This document shows positions 14,222-14,327 of a DNA stretch of 14,327 bases, one piece after another (positions within the stretch are counted from its first letter, which is position 1; each line of letters opens with the position of its first letter). Below the pieces are notes generated by a model, which made no database searches, was not told the DNA's origin, and worked only from the letters and a program-made list of their open reading frames with translations. This DNA comes from Thermococci archaeon (GTDB lineage: Archaea > Methanobacteriota_B > Thermococci > Thermococcales > Thermococcaceae). Both the position numbers and the translations under genes were made by a program. The stretch covers positions 1 through 14,327 of the forward strand of contig QMUF01000026.1 of assembly GCA_003663525.1 (NCBI GenBank), in the 5' to 3' direction.

Positions 14222-14327
14222 GTGACCTACCCCGCCCTGATGGACAGGGCTTCGTGAGGATTTTGGTGGCGGAAATTCACCACCCTTATCCTCACGGGCA
14301 GGTTCACGCCGCCACTACCCCCTATCC
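14222..14327 (-). mobile_element. Right end of a related IS605-like element (runs off the window)
   Basis: Read on the minus strand, this starts at the window edge with GGATAGGGGGTAGTGGCGGC, nearly identical to 2199-2218 in the 256-bp element, and ends in a hairpin plus GGGGTAGGTCAC, matching that element's GGGGTAGTTCAC end. The direction is toward the opp promoter. Whether tnpB or tnpA lies further out cannot be seen, so it could be a full IS605-type transposon or another solo copy. Confidence 0.75.
14222..14327 (-). ncRNA. Candidate omegaRNA scaffold, 3' part
   Basis: The fold matches the other copy's right half: a 9-bp stem GTGAGGAT-type (14253-14261 with 14288-14296) enclosing a GGTGG/CCACC inner stem, then a terminal GCCCTG/CAGGGC hairpin (14234-14250). 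Compared with the copy at 2231-2275, the outer stem differs at paired positions on both sides (GAGAGT/ACTCTC versus GAGGAT/ATCCTC) with pairing kept, which is evidence of selection on RNA structure. Its guide would be the host sequence from 14221 leftward, beginning AAACAAGAAAAA. Confidence 0.5.

Noticed and set aside
1..14327. CRISPR arrays and tRNA genes
   Set aside because: I saw no regularly spaced repeats and no cloverleaf-like sequence with T-arm GTTCRA plus acceptor pairing; the only interspersed repeat family is the IS605-like one.

Overview
The window looks like chromosomal DNA from a hyperthermophilic archaeon of the order Thermococcales (Thermococcus/Pyrococcus type), probably one of the lower-GC Thermococcus species. 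The evidence is an archaeal two-subunit primase (priL-priS), an archaeal type A RNase P RNA, a UPF0216/DUF61 gene near a GSI-alpha glutamine synthetase, GGAGGTG-type ribosome binding sites and AT-rich TATA boxes about 25 nt upstream of starts. The genus assignment is inference; no 16S rRNA is present.

Layout. (1) 1-1944: the C-terminal part of the primase large subunit, overlapping the small subunit by 4 bases (plus strand). (2) 1947-3054: a wrecked EamA/DMT-type transporter gene. A 256-bp IS200/IS605-like element without transposase or tnpB splits it, and three separate single-base insertions break its frame. The element keeps both ends, an internal TATA box and a string of GNRA-capped hairpins, and looks like a solo omegaRNA (TnpB guide RNA) unit. 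(3) 3055-3383 (minus): RNase P RNA. Between it and its likely promoter lies a 42-bp left-end/right-end remnant of the same element family. (4) 3461-5839 (minus): a three-gene cluster of UPF0216, a small membrane protein and a large secreted, membrane-anchored protein. (5) 6059-7381 (plus): glnA. (6) 7378-9468 (minus): a two-TM protein, nadE and a second EamA/DMT transporter whose first codons are out of frame by one base in a T run. (7) 9529-14032 (minus): an oligopeptide/dipeptide ABC transporter operon, oppB-oppC-oppD-oppF in transcription order, with no substrate-binding protein in the window. (8) 14222-14327: the right end of a third, related omegaRNA-type element, cut by the window edge and pointing at the opp promoter.

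The housekeeping genes cover primer synthesis, tRNA 5' processing, nitrogen assimilation, NAD synthesis and peptide uptake. The accessory signal is the family of three related elements at 2052-2307, 3392-3433 and 14222 onward. They share ends (TTGCTTGCAAGAC at the left, TTCAC or GTCAC at the right), and the two long copies share an RNA fold with compensatory changes in one stem. One copy disrupts a transporter gene and one lies between the RNase P RNA gene and its promoter. The intact copy carries a 'guide' equal to the downstream half of the empty site it occupies, next to a TTTAT motif on the other side. This fits TnpB-dependent element retention supplied in trans.
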